Assembly (NCBI GenBank): GCA_022750435.1
Contig: JAKIVS010000002.1
Coordinates: 62,001-126,000 of the forward strand
Direction: 5' to 3'
Origin: Thermoplasmata archaeon
GTDB taxonomy: Archaea > Thermoplasmatota > Thermoplasmata > Lutacidiplasmatales > UBA184
DNA: 64,000 nt
The position numbers and the translations under genes were made by a program. Position 1 is the first letter of the stretch, and each line of letters opens with the position of its first letter. The notes below the pieces were generated by a model. The model searched no databases. It was not told the origin of the DNA and saw only the letters and a program-made list of their open reading frames with translations. Of this stretch, positions 15,717-25,075 are shown piece by piece.

Positions 15717-17322
15717 CGGCCGGCACCCCCTTGCGCGCGAGCGCCGCCTTCACGAGCTCCAGGTAGAGCGGGTGCGGGGCCTCGGGTCGGGAGAGGAACT
15801 CGGGGTGGTACTGCACCCCGAAGAAGAACGGATGGTCGACGAGCTCGAACACCTCGACCCGCCCGTCGGGAGAGCGGCCCGTCGCCCGCAGTCCGTGTTC
15901 CCGGAACCGGTTCAGGTAGGCCGGATTGATCTCGTACCGGTGACGGTGGCGCTCGGAGACCTCGGTACGTCCGTAGAGCTGGGCGATGCGGGACTCCTCC
16001 GTGAGCGAAACCTTCAGCGCGCCGAGCCGCATCGTGCCGCCCATCGTGGCGAGGGTCTTCTGGTCCTCCAAGAGGCATACCACGGGGTCGGGGGTGGCCG
16101 GCTCGACTTCGGTGGTGTTCGCCTGGGGAAGGGCGAGAACGTGGCGGGCGAACTCGACGGCGGCCATCTGGAATCCATAGCAGACGCCGAGGAACGGAAT
16201 CCCCGTCTCGCGCGCCGCACGGATGGCGAGGACCTTCCCCTCGACGCCGCGGGCGCCGAACCCTCCGGGAACGAGGATCGCATCCGCCCGTTGCACGCGA
16301 GCGAGCGCCGCCGGGTCGCGCGTGAGGTCTTCGGCGTCGTACCAGTCGAGGTGGATGGTCGCGCCGAGATGCCCCTGGACGTGGTGGAACGCCTCGATGT
16401 GCGAGAGGTAGGCGTCGCGGAGGTCGGTGTACTTTCCCACGACGGCGACGCGAATTTCGGCCGAGTCCCGGCGGTACGTGGTCAGGAACTCCTTCCACGC
16501 GGTATAGTCGGGTTCGCGGTCGGTGAGTCCGAGGAGCTTCGTCAGCTGCTGGCCCACGCCCTGGGCCTCCAGGACCAGCGGCACCTCGTAGATCGTCGAC
16601 TGGTCCGGGACGGAGATCACCGCCTCCGGGGAAACGTCGCAGAAGAGGGAGATCTTCGCTTTGATGTCCGGCGCGAGCGGCGCGGGGCCCCGCGCGACGA
16701 TCATGTTCGGGCGAATGCCAATCGCCCGGAGCTCGCGGACCGAGTGCTGGGTCGGCTTTGTCTTCGCTTCGCCGACGGGGCCGACGACCGGGACGAGCGT
16801 CGTGTGCACGAACGCCGTGCGCGCCTCGCCGAGCTCGTAGGAGAGCTCGCGGAGCGCCTCGAGGAACGGCATCGACTCGATGTCTCCGACCGTGCCGCCC
16901 ACTTCGACCAGAACGACGTCGGCGCCGGTCGCCTGCGCGACCTCGCGGATCGACCGCTTGATCTCGCCGGTGACGTGCGGGATGATCTGGACCGTGTTCC
17001 CGAGGTAGTCGCCGCGCCGCTCCTTCTCGATGACGGCGCGATAGACTTTCCCCGTCGTCAGATTGTGCGTCCCGCTGAGGCTCTGGTCCAGGAACCGCTC
17101 GTAGTTGCCGAGGTCCAGGTCGGCTTCGGTCCCGTCGTCCAGCACGAACACCTCGCCGTGCTGGTAGGGGTTCATCGTCCCCGCGTCGACGTTGAGATAC
17201 GGGTCGACCTTGAGGATCGTGACGGCGATGCCGCGGGCCTTCAGGAGGCGGCCGAGGGACGAGGTCGTGATCCCCTTGCCGAGGCCGGAGATCACACCTC
17301 CGCTCACCACGATGACTTTCAT
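15688..17322 (-). CDS. pyrG: CTP synthase
   Basis: CTP synthase aminates UTP to CTP using ATP and glutamine. The 544-residue protein has the N-terminal synthetase domain (MKVIVVSGGVISGLGKG, KVDPYLNVDAGTMNPYQHGE) and a C-terminal class I amidotransferase domain with the nucleophile elbow GVCYGFQMA and the His-Glu pair in YHPEFLSRP. The ATG at 17322 begins the conserved MKVIVV. TTTATC (about 17355-17360) is the TATA box, about 35 nt upstream. The 3' end overlaps aspS by 29 nt. Confidence 0.96.
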   Translation of the reverse strand: MKVIVVSGGVISGLGKGITTSSLGRLLKARGIAVTILKVDPYLNVDAGTMNPYQHGEVFVLDDGTEADLDLGNYERFLDQSLSGTHNLTTGKVYRAVIEKERRGDYLGNTVQIIPHVTGEIKRSIREVAQATGADVVLVEVGGTVGDIESMPFLEALRELSYELGEARTAFVHTTLVPVVGPVGEAKTKPTQHSVRELRAIGIRPNMIVARGPAPLAPDIKAKISLFCDVSPEAVISVPDQSTIYEVPLVLEAQGVGQQLTKLLGLTDREPDYTAWKEFLTTYRRDSAEIRVAVVGKYTDLRDAYLSHIEAFHHVQGHLGATIHLDWYDAEDLTRDPAALARVQRADAILVPGGFGARGVEGKVLAIRAARETGIPFLGVCYGFQMAAVEFARHVLALPQANTTEVEPATPDPVVCLLEDQKTLATMGGTMRLGALKVSLTEESRIAQLYGRTEVSERHRHRYEINPAYLNRFREHGLRATGRSPDGRVEVFELVDHPFFFGVQYHPEFLSRPEAPHPLYLELVKAALARKGVPADGVPAPARA

Positions 17323-17451
17323 GGTTCGCACCGCGGGGGGGAGCGGGGTCGAGAGATAAAGTCTATCGAAAAGGGGGCGCGAAACGGTGCCCCGCCGAGA
17401 CACCGGCGGGTCGTTCGACCCGCCTTGAGAGCGGCGAACAGAGGAACCTGC

Positions 17452-18153
17452 TCAACTCGATGCGGTCGACTCGAGTGCGCGCTGGCACCATCGGCAGTTG
17501 TGCAGCCACGGCTCGTTCATCGTACCGCACGAGGCGCACTTGATGTACTGCTGGCTTCCCTGCGCGGCCTGGGGCGTCTCGACGCGCGCCTTCATGATCG
17601 TCTCGGGGCCCGAGGGGCCCGCGACCCACGTCTGGCCCGCCGTCTCGCCGGCGAACGACGGGGGCGCCTCAGCGGCCGCCGGCGGGGCGACCTCCATCGG
17701 CGCGGCGCGCACGCGCGGCTTCGCGACGATGCCGACGACCAAGAGGAAGCTGCCGAGCGCGGCGAGGATGATGCCGACGAAGGTGAGGATGACGAACCCG
17801 TCCGTCTGGACCGTCGCCGTGACGCCCGGGCCGTTCGTGACCGAGAAGGCGTACGTCCCACCGGAGTCGACGGCAAAGGAGAGCGAGCCGGAACCGCCGT
17901 GCCCGACGGCGATGGCCGACCCGGAGCTGGCGCAGTCGGCGTTCGGGCAGTCGTAGACGCTGAACGTCTCGTTCGAGTTTCCGCCCGACCACGAGACGGT
18001 CATCGTCCCGTCGATCAGCGTATTCAACGTCGCGCCGGCCGCGCTCGGAGCGACGGGCACGGCGACGGTGTTGGTCTGCTGGAACGTCAGTCCGGCCGCC
18101 AAGACGCCGATGATCAGCAGGACGGCGCCGACGATGACCAAGCCCTTTCGCAT
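17452..18153 (-). CDS. Membrane protein with C-terminal zinc ribbon
   Basis: The 233-residue protein has an N-terminal helix (VIVGAVLLIIGVLAAGLTF), an extracellular beta-rich domain of about 100 residues (VSWSGGNSNETFSVYDCPN, GGTYAFSVTNGPG), a second helix near 120-145, an Ala/Pro linker and a C-terminal zinc ribbon (CASCGTMNEPWLHNCRWC). The layout is common in archaeal membrane proteins of unknown function. The outer domain looks like a jelly-roll or emp24-like sandwich, which is inference. It sits between pyrG and pyrK but has no visible link to pyrimidine synthesis. Confidence 0.75.
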   Translation of the reverse strand: MRKGLVIVGAVLLIIGVLAAGLTFQQTNTVAVPVAPSAAGATLNTLIDGTMTVSWSGGNSNETFSVYDCPNADCASSGSAIAVGHGGSGSLSFAVDSGGTYAFSVTNGPGVTATVQTDGFVILTFVGIILAALGSFLLVVGIVAKPRVRAAPMEVAPPAAAEAPPSFAGETAGQTWVAGPSGPETIMKARVETPQAAQGSQQYIKCASCGTMNEPWLHNCRWCQRALESTASS

Positions 18154-18219
18154 GGGCGTCGGTAGCGGCCGCTCCTCAAAACAGTTCGGTGACTCGGAGA
18201 TTCTCTCGGCGACGGCATG

Positions 18220-18993
18220 TCACGCGGGCACCGAACGACCGGACGGAGCGCGCTTCGTGCGACCGAATTCCGGCAGCGATGCGATCCGTTCCGCCGGGAA
18301 CACCGGCCCGTCCACGCACACATGGTACGGGCCGAGCGCGCAGGCGTCGCACATCCCGAGGGCGCACTTCATGTGCCGTTCGACGGAGCAGACGACCGGG
18401 ACGCTCCGGGGGCCGGCGGCGGCGACGACCTTCTGCATCATCACTTCCGGTCCGCACGTCCAGACGACGTCGAAGGGAGAGTCCGCGAGCAGCCGCTCGA
18501 CAAGGCCCGTGACGTACCCACGCTCGCCGGCCGTCCCATCGTCCGTCGCGACCACCACCGTCGCCCCGGCCGAACGGAGGCGTTCCTCGAAGAGGAGTTC
18601 CTTCTTCGTCGTCGCGCCGAGCGCGGCGGTGAGGGTCGAGCCGTTCGCGAGCGCGGCCTCGGCCGCCGGGGCGAGCACGGCGGTGCCGGAGCCGCCCCCA
18701 ACCAGCAGGATGCGACGGGGGGAAAGATCGAACGAGGTTCCGTAGGGTCCGCGGACGCCGAGACGCGTCCCGACCGGAAGGTCGAGGATCCTGCGACTGG
18801 TCCCGCCCATCGCCTTCACGGTGACGCCCTTGCGAGCTCCGACGTAGGCGAGTGACATCGGGAGTTCGTCGTCCCCCGGGACCCAAAGCATCACGAACTG
18901 CCCGGGTCGCGCCGGTCGCGGGTCGTCGAAGCGGAGCGTCACCGTGCTCGGAGTTTCGACGACCCGCTCAACGACGGAGACGACCGTTCGCAC
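18220..18993 (-). CDS. pyrK: Dihydroorotate dehydrogenase electron transfer subunit
   Basis: PyrK passes electrons from PyrD (class 1B) to NAD+ through FAD and a [2Fe-2S] cluster. The 257-residue protein has the ferredoxin-reductase-like FAD domain (RPARPGQFVMLWVPG), an NAD-binding domain (ILLVGGGSGTAVL, WTCGPEVMM) and the C-terminal cluster motif with cysteines in VVCSVERHMKCALGMCDAC and VCVDGPVF. It is immediately downstream of pyrD with a 24-nt gap. The pairing supports an NAD-dependent 1B enzyme. Confidence 0.93.
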   Translation of the reverse strand: MRTVVSVVERVVETPSTVTLRFDDPRPARPGQFVMLWVPGDDELPMSLAYVGARKGVTVKAMGGTSRRILDLPVGTRLGVRGPYGTSFDLSPRRILLVGGGSGTAVLAPAAEAALANGSTLTAALGATTKKELLFEERLRSAGATVVVATDDGTAGERGYVTGLVERLLADSPFDVVWTCGPEVMMQKVVAAAGPRSVPVVCSVERHMKCALGMCDACALGPYHVCVDGPVFPAERIASLPEFGRTKRAPSGRSVPA

Positions 18994-19017
18994 GAGAGCG
19001 CCGTGCCGAGCCGGGGA

Positions 19018-19956
19018 TTAAGTGGTTCGGACGGCGGCCCCGGGGGCGGGGTGGGCGGCGCCGACGGCGGCCCCCCACGAGGGGAATCCCAGCGCATCGA
19101 GCCGGGGTGGGAGTTCGGCCGCCAAGCGACCGAACACGCCGATCCCGTCGAAGGCCACGGCGGTGCCGACTTCGACCGCGCGCGCCCCAGCGAGCGCGTA
19201 CTCGATGGCGTCGTCGACCGTACGGATCCCGCCAATCCCGACGACCGGAATCTTCAGAGCTTCGTACAGCTGCCAGACGACCGCGAGGCCCACCGGCTTG
19301 ATCGCGGCGCCGCTGAGCCCTCCAAGACCGTGGGCCAGCACCGGCCGCCGCAGGTTGAGGTCGATCGCCAGCGCCCGGAGCGTGTTGATCGCGCTGACGG
19401 CGGCGGCGCCGCCCCGTTCGGCGGCAAGTCCGAGCGCGACCGGGTCGGCCGTGTTGGGAGTGATCTTGGCGATGACCGGTACGGTGACCGCACGGACCAC
19501 CGCCCGAACGACGCGCTCCACCTCGGCCGGGTCGGAGCCGACCTCCGAACCGAGTCCCTTTGCGTGCGGGCAAGAGAGGTTCAACTCGAGCGCGAGAACG
19601 CCGGTCGACGCCATCCGACGGGCCACCGCGGCAAACGCATCCGCGTCTCCCGCGAACACCGAGCCGATCGTGGGGACGCCCGCCGCGACCGCGACCGCCA
19701 CCTCGCGGGGGTACTCCTCGATCCCCGGGTTCGGCAGGCCCATCGCATTCAGCATCCCCCACTGCTCGTAGGTGTCGATGGTCGGGTTCGGGTAGCCGTC
19801 CCGCGGCGCCTCGCCGATCGACTTCGTCACGACGCCGCCGGCCCCGGCCGCGTAGGCGCCCTTGAGCGACTCCCCGCTCTCCCCCCAAATCCCAGACGCA
19901 AGGAGGAACGGGTTCCGCAGCCGGATTCCCGCGAGTTCTACCCCGACAGCCGCCAC
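19018..19956 (-). CDS. pyrD: Dihydroorotate dehydrogenase, catalytic subunit (1B type)
   Basis: PyrD oxidises dihydroorotate to orotate with FMN. The 312-residue TIM barrel has LRNPFLLASGIWG, GGVVTKSIG, the catalytic loop ELNLSCPHAKGLG with Cys as base (class 1B), GGLSGAAIKPVGL and VVGIGGI. The GTG at 19956 lies about 28 nt from a TATA box shared with clpB, so a leaderless start is likely; upstream in-frame codons precede the predicted transcript. It is followed by pyrK. Confidence 0.93.
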   Translation of the reverse strand: MAAVGVELAGIRLRNPFLLASGIWGESGESLKGAYAAGAGGVVTKSIGEAPRDGYPNPTIDTYEQWGMLNAMGLPNPGIEEYPREVAVAVAAGVPTIGSVFAGDADAFAAVARRMASTGVLALELNLSCPHAKGLGSEVGSDPAEVERVVRAVVRAVTVPVIAKITPNTADPVALGLAAERGGAAAVSAINTLRALAIDLNLRRPVLAHGLGGLSGAAIKPVGLAVVWQLYEALKIPVVGIGGIRTVDDAIEYALAGARAVEVGTAVAFDGIGVFGRLAAELPPRLDALGFPSWGAAVGAAHPAPGAAVRTT

Positions 19957-19980
19957 GGTCGACGTCGGACCGTCGGTCGA

Positions 19981-19988
19981 CTTATATC
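19981..19988. promoter_or_regulatory. Bidirectional TATA box between pyrD and clpB
   Basis: CTTATATC is a good TATA box on the plus strand, ending 27 nt before the clpB ATG at 20015. Its complement GATATAAG lies about 28 nt from the pyrD GTG at 19956. No other AT-rich element exists between the two genes, so one box probably serves both directions. Confidence 0.6.
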
Positions 19989-20014
19989 GGTACTGCCGGT
20001 GGTGCGGCCCCGCG

Positions 20015-22615
20015 ATGCATCTCGACAAACTGACCGATGCCGCCCGCGCGGCGTTGGAGCGGGCGTTCGCCCGCGCCGCTGACCTTCGGCACCTCGCGGT
20101 CGAGCCCGAGCACCTGCTTCTCTCCCTGCTTTCGGACGAGAACGGACCCGCAGTCGAGATCGTCCGTCAGCTGCAGGCGGACCCGGCGAAGCTCCAGGCG
20201 AAGCTCGAGGAACACCTGGCCACCCTGCCGACGGCCGACCACGTGGCGGCCTCGGAGCAGTACATCTCGCGGCCCCTGACCGCAGCGATCGAGGCCGCCG
20301 AGTCCGAGGCCGCGAAGAAGAAGGACCGCTACACGAGCGCGGAGCAGCTGCTCACCGGCATCGCATCGACCCAGTCCGAAGCGCGAGAGATCCTCGCCGA
20401 TGCGGGCGTCCGCAAGGCCGGGATCGCCGAGGCGTTGAAGGCGCTCCGTGGCGTCACGGGCTCCGTTGAGAGTCGGAAGGACGAGGCGCAGTACAAGACG
20501 CTCGAGAAATATTCCCGCGACCTCACCGCCCTCGCGCGACTCCGCAAGCTCGACCCGGTGATCGGCCGGGACGACGAGATCCGGCGCGTCATCCAGATCC
20601 TCTCGCGGCGCACGAAGAACAACCCGGTCCTGATCGGCGACCCCGGCGTCGGGAAGACGGCGATCGTCGAGGGCCTCGCGCTCCGCATCGCGACGAAGGA
20701 CGTCCCGGACTCGTTGAAGGAGAAGCGAATCCTCGCGCTCGACCTCGGCGGCCTACTCGCCGGGGCGAAGTTCCGCGGGGAGTTCGAGGAGCGGCTCAAG
20801 GCGGTCCTGAAGGAGGTCGAGCTCGCGGAGGGAAAGGTCGTCCTGTTCATCGACGAGTTGCACACCCTCGTCCATGCCGGCGCGACCGAGGGCGGTGCGC
20901 TCGACGCCTCGAACTTGCTGAAGCCGGCCCTGGCCCGGGGGACCCTCCACTGCATCGGCGCGACCACGATCCAGGAATACCGCAAGTACATCGAGAAGGA
21001 CGCGGCCCTGGAGCGCCGGTTCCAACCGGTCGTCGTCGCCGAGCCGTCGGTGGAGGACACGATCTCGATCCTCCGCGGGCTGAAGGAGCGCTACGAGCTC
21101 CACCACGGCGTCGTCATCCACGACAACGCGCTCGTCGCCGCGGCGACCCTCACCGCCCGGTACATCTCCGACCGCCACCTCCCCGACAAGGCGATTGACG
21201 CCGTCGACGAGGCGGCCTCGATGGTCCGGCTGGCGCTCGACTCCCGGCCCCCGGAGCTCGACCAGCTCGCCCGAAGGGTTCGTCAGCTCGAGATCGAACG
21301 GGCCGCATTGGCCCGGGAAAAGGACGCGGCGTCCGTCGACCGGCTGAAGCGTCTCGAGAAGGAGCTCGCGAATCTGAAGGAGCGGGAGACCTCGCTCACC
21401 GCGCGCTGGAAGCGAGAGAAGGAGGCGGTCGAGGCGGTCCGGACCCTCCGGCAGCGCCTCGACGTGATGAAGGCCGAGGAAGAGTCCGCCGAACGGTCCG
21501 GCAATCTCGAGGCTGCGGCGCGACTCCGCTATGGCACAGTCCCCGCACTCCAGCGGGAGCTCGACGAGAAGGCGAAGTCGCTCCAGAAGTCCGACGACGA
21601 CACGCTCCTCCGGGAGGAGGTCGACCAGGAGGACGTGGCGCAGGTCGTTGGGAAGTGGAGCGGGGTCCCCGTCTCCCGAATGCTGGAGACGGAGACGAAG
21701 CGCCTCCTCCAGATGGAAGAGGAACTCCGCAAACACGTCGTCGGCCAGGACGAGGCGATCCGCGCCGTCGCCGCCGCGGTCCGAAGGTCCCGGAGCGGCC
21801 TCGGTGACCCGAATCGCCCGATGGGCGCGTTCCTGTTCGTTGGACCGACGGGCGTCGGGAAGACGGAGCTCGCGAAGGCGCTCGCGGGATTCCTCTTCCA
21901 CTCCGAACGAGCGCTCGTCCGGATCGACATGACCGAGTACATGGAGAAGCACACCGTCGCGCGGCTCATCGGAGCGCCGCCCGGCTACGTCGGCTACGAG
22001 GAGGGGGGCCAGCTCACCGAAGCCGTCCGGCTCCACCCGTACACGGTGATCCTGTTCGACGAGATCGAGAAGGCCCACCCCGACGTGGTCAACGTCCTCC
22101 TGCAGCTCCTCGACGACGGCCGCCTTACCGACGGCCAAGGGCGGACGGTCGATTTCCGGAACGCGCTCGTCATCATGACCAGCAACCTCGGCACCGAGCT
22201 GCTCGCCGCCGCGAAGACCGAGGAGGCCCGCCGGACCGCGATCGAAGGGGCGCTGCGCACGTTCTTCCGGCCGGAATTCCTCAACCGGCTCGACGACACG
22301 GTCGTCTTCCACCAGCTCACCGAGCCGGAGATTGAGAAGATCGTCGACCTCCAGCTCGCGCTCGTCCAATCCCGGATGCGCGACCGGCGGATCGAGATCC
22401 GGGCCACGGAGGGGGCCCGCAAGCTCCTCGCCGCCGAGGGGTTCGACCCGGACTTCGGCGCCCGTCCGCTCAAGCGCACGATCCAGCGCCTCGTCCTCGA
22501 CCCGCTGACGGTCCGACTGCTGGCCGGCGAGATCGCCGACGGTTCGAGGGTCACGGTCGAGGCGCGGGGTCAAGAACTCCGACTCGTCGCGTCGACACCG
22601 AAGGCGGGGGAGTAG
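20015..22615 (+). CDS. clpB: ClpB disaggregase
   Basis: ClpB (Hsp100) is a bacterial-type hexameric disaggregase that works with DnaK-DnaJ-GrpE. The 866-residue protein has the Clp N domain (two repeats, 1-145), NBD1 with Walker A GDPGVGKT (about 208), a middle coiled-coil domain (about 400-520; [19 protein letters not shown]), NBD2 with Walker A GPTGVGKT (about 610) and Walker [11 protein letters not shown], and the D2 small domain. The ATG at 20015 fits the TATA box; a longer frame upstream precedes transcription. It is rare in archaea and most likely of bacterial origin. A grpE gene lies at 48.2 kb. Confidence 0.95.
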   Translation: MHLDKLTDAARAALERAFARAADLRHLAVEPEHLLLSLLSDENGPAVEIVRQLQADPAKLQAKLEEHLATLPTADHVAASEQYISRPLTAAIEAAESEAAKKKDRYTSAEQLLTGIASTQSEAREILADAGVRKAGIAEALKALRGVTGSVESRKDEAQYKTLEKYSRDLTALARLRKLDPVIGRDDEIRRVIQILSRRTKNNPVLIGDPGVGKTAIVEGLALRIATKDVPDSLKEKRILALDLGGLLAGAKFRGEFEERLKAVLKEVELAEGKVVLFIDELHTLVHAGATEGGALDASNLLKPALARGTLHCIGATTIQEYRKYIEKDAALERRFQPVVVAEPSVEDTISILRGLKERYELHHGVVIHDNALVAAATLTARYISDRHLPDKAIDAVDEAASMVRLALDSRPPELDQLARRVRQLEIERAALAREKDAASVDRLKRLEKELANLKERETSLTARWKREKEAVEAVRTLRQRLDVMKAEEESAERSGNLEAAARLRYGTVPALQRELDEKAKSLQKSDDDTLLREEVDQEDVAQVVGKWSGVPVSRMLETETKRLLQMEEELRKHVVGQDEAIRAVAAAVRRSRSGLGDPNRPMGAFLFVGPTGVGKTELAKALAGFLFHSERALVRIDMTEYMEKHTVARLIGAPPGYVGYEEGGQLTEAVRLHPYTVILFDEIEKAHPDVVNVLLQLLDDGRLTDGQGRTVDFRNALVIMTSNLGTELLAAAKTEEARRTAIEGALRTFFRPEFLNRLDDTVVFHQLTEPEIEKIVDLQLALVQSRMRDRRIEIRATEGARKLLAAEGFDPDFGARPLKRTIQRLVLDPLTVRLLAGEIADGSRVTVEARGQELRLVASTPKAGE

Positions 22616-22621
22616 CGGATC

Positions 22622-23566
22622 GTGTCGACCGCGGTGACCGTCGCCATCGTCGGCGCCAAGGACCAGGCGAAGGAACTCGGCAAGAAGGGGACGACCTCCG
22701 ACGTCACGCTATTCAACGCCGTCCGCGACGGCCACGCGGTCACGCTCATCGAACCGACGCAATTCCCCGAGAAGTTCGCCTCGCTCCTCTTCACCCTCGC
22801 CATGGCCGACCGGACCGTCTTCCTCGTCGATACGATCGGTCGCGAGATCGCGGAGACCGCCGCGGTGATCGACCTGTTCGACACGCCCGTCGACATGGTG
22901 CTCGCCGCCGGAGTTGGGGAAAGCGAACTTCGGAAGGCGTTCAAGGGGACCCGCCTCGAGACCGCGCCGGCGATGGCGCTCGACTACCCCAAGCTTCGCG
23001 CGACCATCGACTCCTGGACGTCCGGAGAATCGCCGGGCCCGACCATGGTCCGACTCGACCATGCGTTCCCGGTGAAAGGCGTCGGGGCCGTGGCGCTCGG
23101 CGTGGTGCGTCGCGGGACGCTGAACGCGCACGAGAAGCTCCGGCTCTATCCCACGGACAAGCTCGTCGAGATCCGGTCGCTCCAGGTCCACGACGTCGAC
23201 GTGAAGAGCGCCCAGTCCGGGGAACGCGTCGGCGTGGCCGTGAAGGGCGTGGACGCCGACGAACTGTCGCGCGGCCAGGTGCTCGCGCCGGAAGGGACGC
23301 TCCGCGTGGGGACCGAACTCGTGGTGACGCTCGACAAACGGTGCCGGTACTACAAGGGAGACATTTCGGAGGGCCTCGTCGGGAACCTCCTTGTCGGTCT
23401 GCAATTCGTGCCCGCGACGGTCACGGCGGGAAAGGCCCCCGGTCCGATCACGGTGACGACCGACCGCCCCGTGGCCTTCGCGCCTGGCGATCCGGCCATC
23501 TTCGCCGACCTCTCCGCGGCCCCGGGCCCGCGCGTGGCGGGGCGCCTGCTCCTGCCCAGCGCCTAG
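22622..23566 (+). CDS. EF-Tu/SelB-like protein lacking the P-loop
   Basis: The 314-residue protein has the layout of a translational GTPase: a Rossmann-like G domain (1-135), EF-Tu domain 2 (HAFPVKGVGAVALGVVRRGT, KLRLYP, VKGVDADELSRGQVL) and a domain-3-like end. The G1 loop GHVDHGKT is missing: after VAIVGA comes KDQAKELGKKGTTSDVTLFN. DxxG and NKxD are also not evident, so it probably cannot hydrolyse GTP. It resembles the archaeal EF-Tu domain-2 paralogues related to SelB. The GTG follows the clpB stop by 6 nt, so the two are probably co-transcribed. Confidence 0.72.
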   Translation: MSTAVTVAIVGAKDQAKELGKKGTTSDVTLFNAVRDGHAVTLIEPTQFPEKFASLLFTLAMADRTVFLVDTIGREIAETAAVIDLFDTPVDMVLAAGVGESELRKAFKGTRLETAPAMALDYPKLRATIDSWTSGESPGPTMVRLDHAFPVKGVGAVALGVVRRGTLNAHEKLRLYPTDKLVEIRSLQVHDVDVKSAQSGERVGVAVKGVDADELSRGQVLAPEGTLRVGTELVVTLDKRCRYYKGDISEGLVGNLLVGLQFVPATVTAGKAPGPITVTTDRPVAFAPGDPAIFADLSAAPGPRVAGRLLLPSA

Positions 23567-23594
23567 AGCCGCCGCGGCCCATCCGGCGCCGCGA

Positions 23595-23648
23595 TTACGG
23601 CTTCTTCTTCTCCTTGCTCTTCTCGTTGCAGCCGCAGGTATCGCACAT
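23595..23648 (-). CDS. 17-residue CxxCxC microprotein
   Basis: A tiny frame encodes MCDTCGCNEKSKEKKKP. It has an excellent ribosome-binding site: GGAGGTG ends about 8 nt before the ATG. The CxxCxC head resembles the metal-binding N-terminus of HypB-type proteins, and the tail is lysine-rich. It lies between the EF-Tu-like gene and PAN, in about 200 nt with no other gene. A metal-binding or signalling role is inference. It is too short for standard gene finders. Confidence 0.55.
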   Translation of the reverse strand: MCDTCGCNEKSKEKKKP

Positions 23649-23770
23649 CGCTCGGCACCTCCGGTCGTCGAGACGGGCCCACCGTATCTCAATCCCCGCG
23701 CGGACTCCCAGACGGTGCGTCCACCCGAGGAAGAAACTCTGGGCGGGCGGAGATCCGGTCGGGTCGCGAT

Positions 23771-24976
23771 TCAGGCGAACATGGTGACGGACTCCTTGTG
23801 GAGTTCCTCTTCACCGATGACCTTCTCGACCGCGCGCTCGAAGTCGACGACGGACACGGTCTCGCGCTCTTCCCGGATCGCCCACATGCCGGCCTCCGTG
23901 CAGATCGCGCGGATGTCGGCCCCCGTGGCGCCCTCGCACCGGTTGGCGAGCGACTCGAAGTCGATCGCCTCCTTGAGGGCCATGCCGTGGGAGTGGATCT
24001 TGAAGATCTCGACGCGGCCCAGGTAGTTGGGGACCGGGACCTCGATGATCCGGTCGAACCGGCCCGGGCGGAGCAGCGCCTCGTCGAGGATGTCGGGGCG
24101 GTTCGTCGCCGCGATGATCTTGACGTTGGAGAGCGGCTCGAAGCCGTCCATCTCGGCGAGCAGCTGCATGAGGGTCCGCTGGACCTCGCGGTCGCCGCTG
24201 GTGGCGACCTCGAGCCGCTTCGCGCCGATCGAATCGACCTCGTCGATGAAGATGATCGTCGGGGCCTTCTCGCGGGCGAGCTGGAACAGCTCCCGGACGA
24301 GGCGCGCGCCCTCGCCGATGTACTTCTGAACGAGTTCGCTGCCGACCAAGCGGACGAACGTCGCGTGGGTGTGGTGCGCCACGGCCTTCGCGATCATCGT
24401 CTTGCCGGTGCCGGGCGAGCCGATCAGGAGAACGCCCTTCGGCGGGTCGACGCCGACGCGCTTGTAGAGGTCGGAGCGGAGGAGCGGATACTCGACGGCC
24501 TCGCGGATCTCGCGGACCTGGTCCGTGAGCCCACCGATGTCCGCGTAGGTGACCGACGGCTTGTCGACGATCTCGCTCGCGGCGACGAGCGGGTCGAGGG
24601 AGGCGGGGAGGACGCCCATCACGGCGAGCGTCTGCTTGTTGAGCGCGACGCGCGAACCGACGGTGATCTTCTCGTGCTCGACCGTCTCGGCGGAGTTGAC
24701 GACGAAGTCCGGGCCGGTGGAGGACTTGACGACGACGCGCCCGTCCGTGAGGACGTCGCGGACGCTGCCGACGATGAGCGGAGGGTAGCGGAGCCGGTCG
24801 AGCTCCGTCTTCAGCCGCTTGACCTCGCGCTGGAGTCGGAGGATCTCGGCCTCCATGTAGTGCCGCTCGCTCTCGACGCGCTTGATCGCCTCGGCGAGCT
24901 GGCTGTTGCGAAGTTCGAGGAAACTGACGCGGTCGAATCCTTCTCCGGACGACGCCGACGCATCGGAATCCGCCAT
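23771..24976 (-). CDS. pan: Proteasome-activating nucleotidase PAN
   Basis: PAN is the archaeal AAA+ hexamer that unfolds substrates and feeds them to the 20S proteasome. The 401-residue protein has an N-terminal coiled coil (16-62), an OB domain (66-125) and an AAA+ domain with Walker A GSPGTGKT (186-193, Ser instead of the usual Pro), Walker B IIFIDEVDSIG and the second region of homology TNRPDILDEALLRPGRFDR. It ends TMFA; hydrophobic-Phe-X is a variant of the HbYX motif that opens the 20S gate. It diverges from the pantoate kinase gene. Confidence 0.95.
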   Translation of the reverse strand: MADSDASASSGEGFDRVSFLELRNSQLAEAIKRVESERHYMEAEILRLQREVKRLKTELDRLRYPPLIVGSVRDVLTDGRVVVKSSTGPDFVVNSAETVEHEKITVGSRVALNKQTLAVMGVLPASLDPLVAASEIVDKPSVTYADIGGLTDQVREIREAVEYPLLRSDLYKRVGVDPPKGVLLIGSPGTGKTMIAKAVAHHTHATFVRLVGSELVQKYIGEGARLVRELFQLAREKAPTIIFIDEVDSIGAKRLEVATSGDREVQRTLMQLLAEMDGFEPLSNVKIIAATNRPDILDEALLRPGRFDRIIEVPVPNYLGRVEIFKIHSHGMALKEAIDFESLANRCEGATGADIRAICTEAGMWAIREERETVSVVDFERAVEKVIGEEELHKESVTMFA

Positions 24977-25043
24977 CAGTTTCGAACCGATCCTCGCCGC
25001 CGGGTACCCGACGACAATTGTATCGATAGACGAGAGCGCCGCC

Positions 25044-25053
25044 GCTTATAAGA
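25044..25053. promoter_or_regulatory. Palindromic TATA box between PAN and pantoate kinase
   Basis: GCTTATAAGA contains the self-complementary TTATAA. On the plus strand it is about 26 nt before the ATG at 25076. It may also serve PAN on the minus strand, which would then have a leader of about 45 nt. A second AT-rich element (CAATTGTATC, about 25016-25025) is an alternative for PAN. Confidence 0.5.
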
Positions 25054-25075
25054 GGTCGGGGTTCGAGTGGCGGGA

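Noticed and set aside
20753-22573. Antisense frame opposite clpB
   Set aside because: ClpB is complete with both Walker sites and the middle domain; the antisense product has no recognisable pattern.
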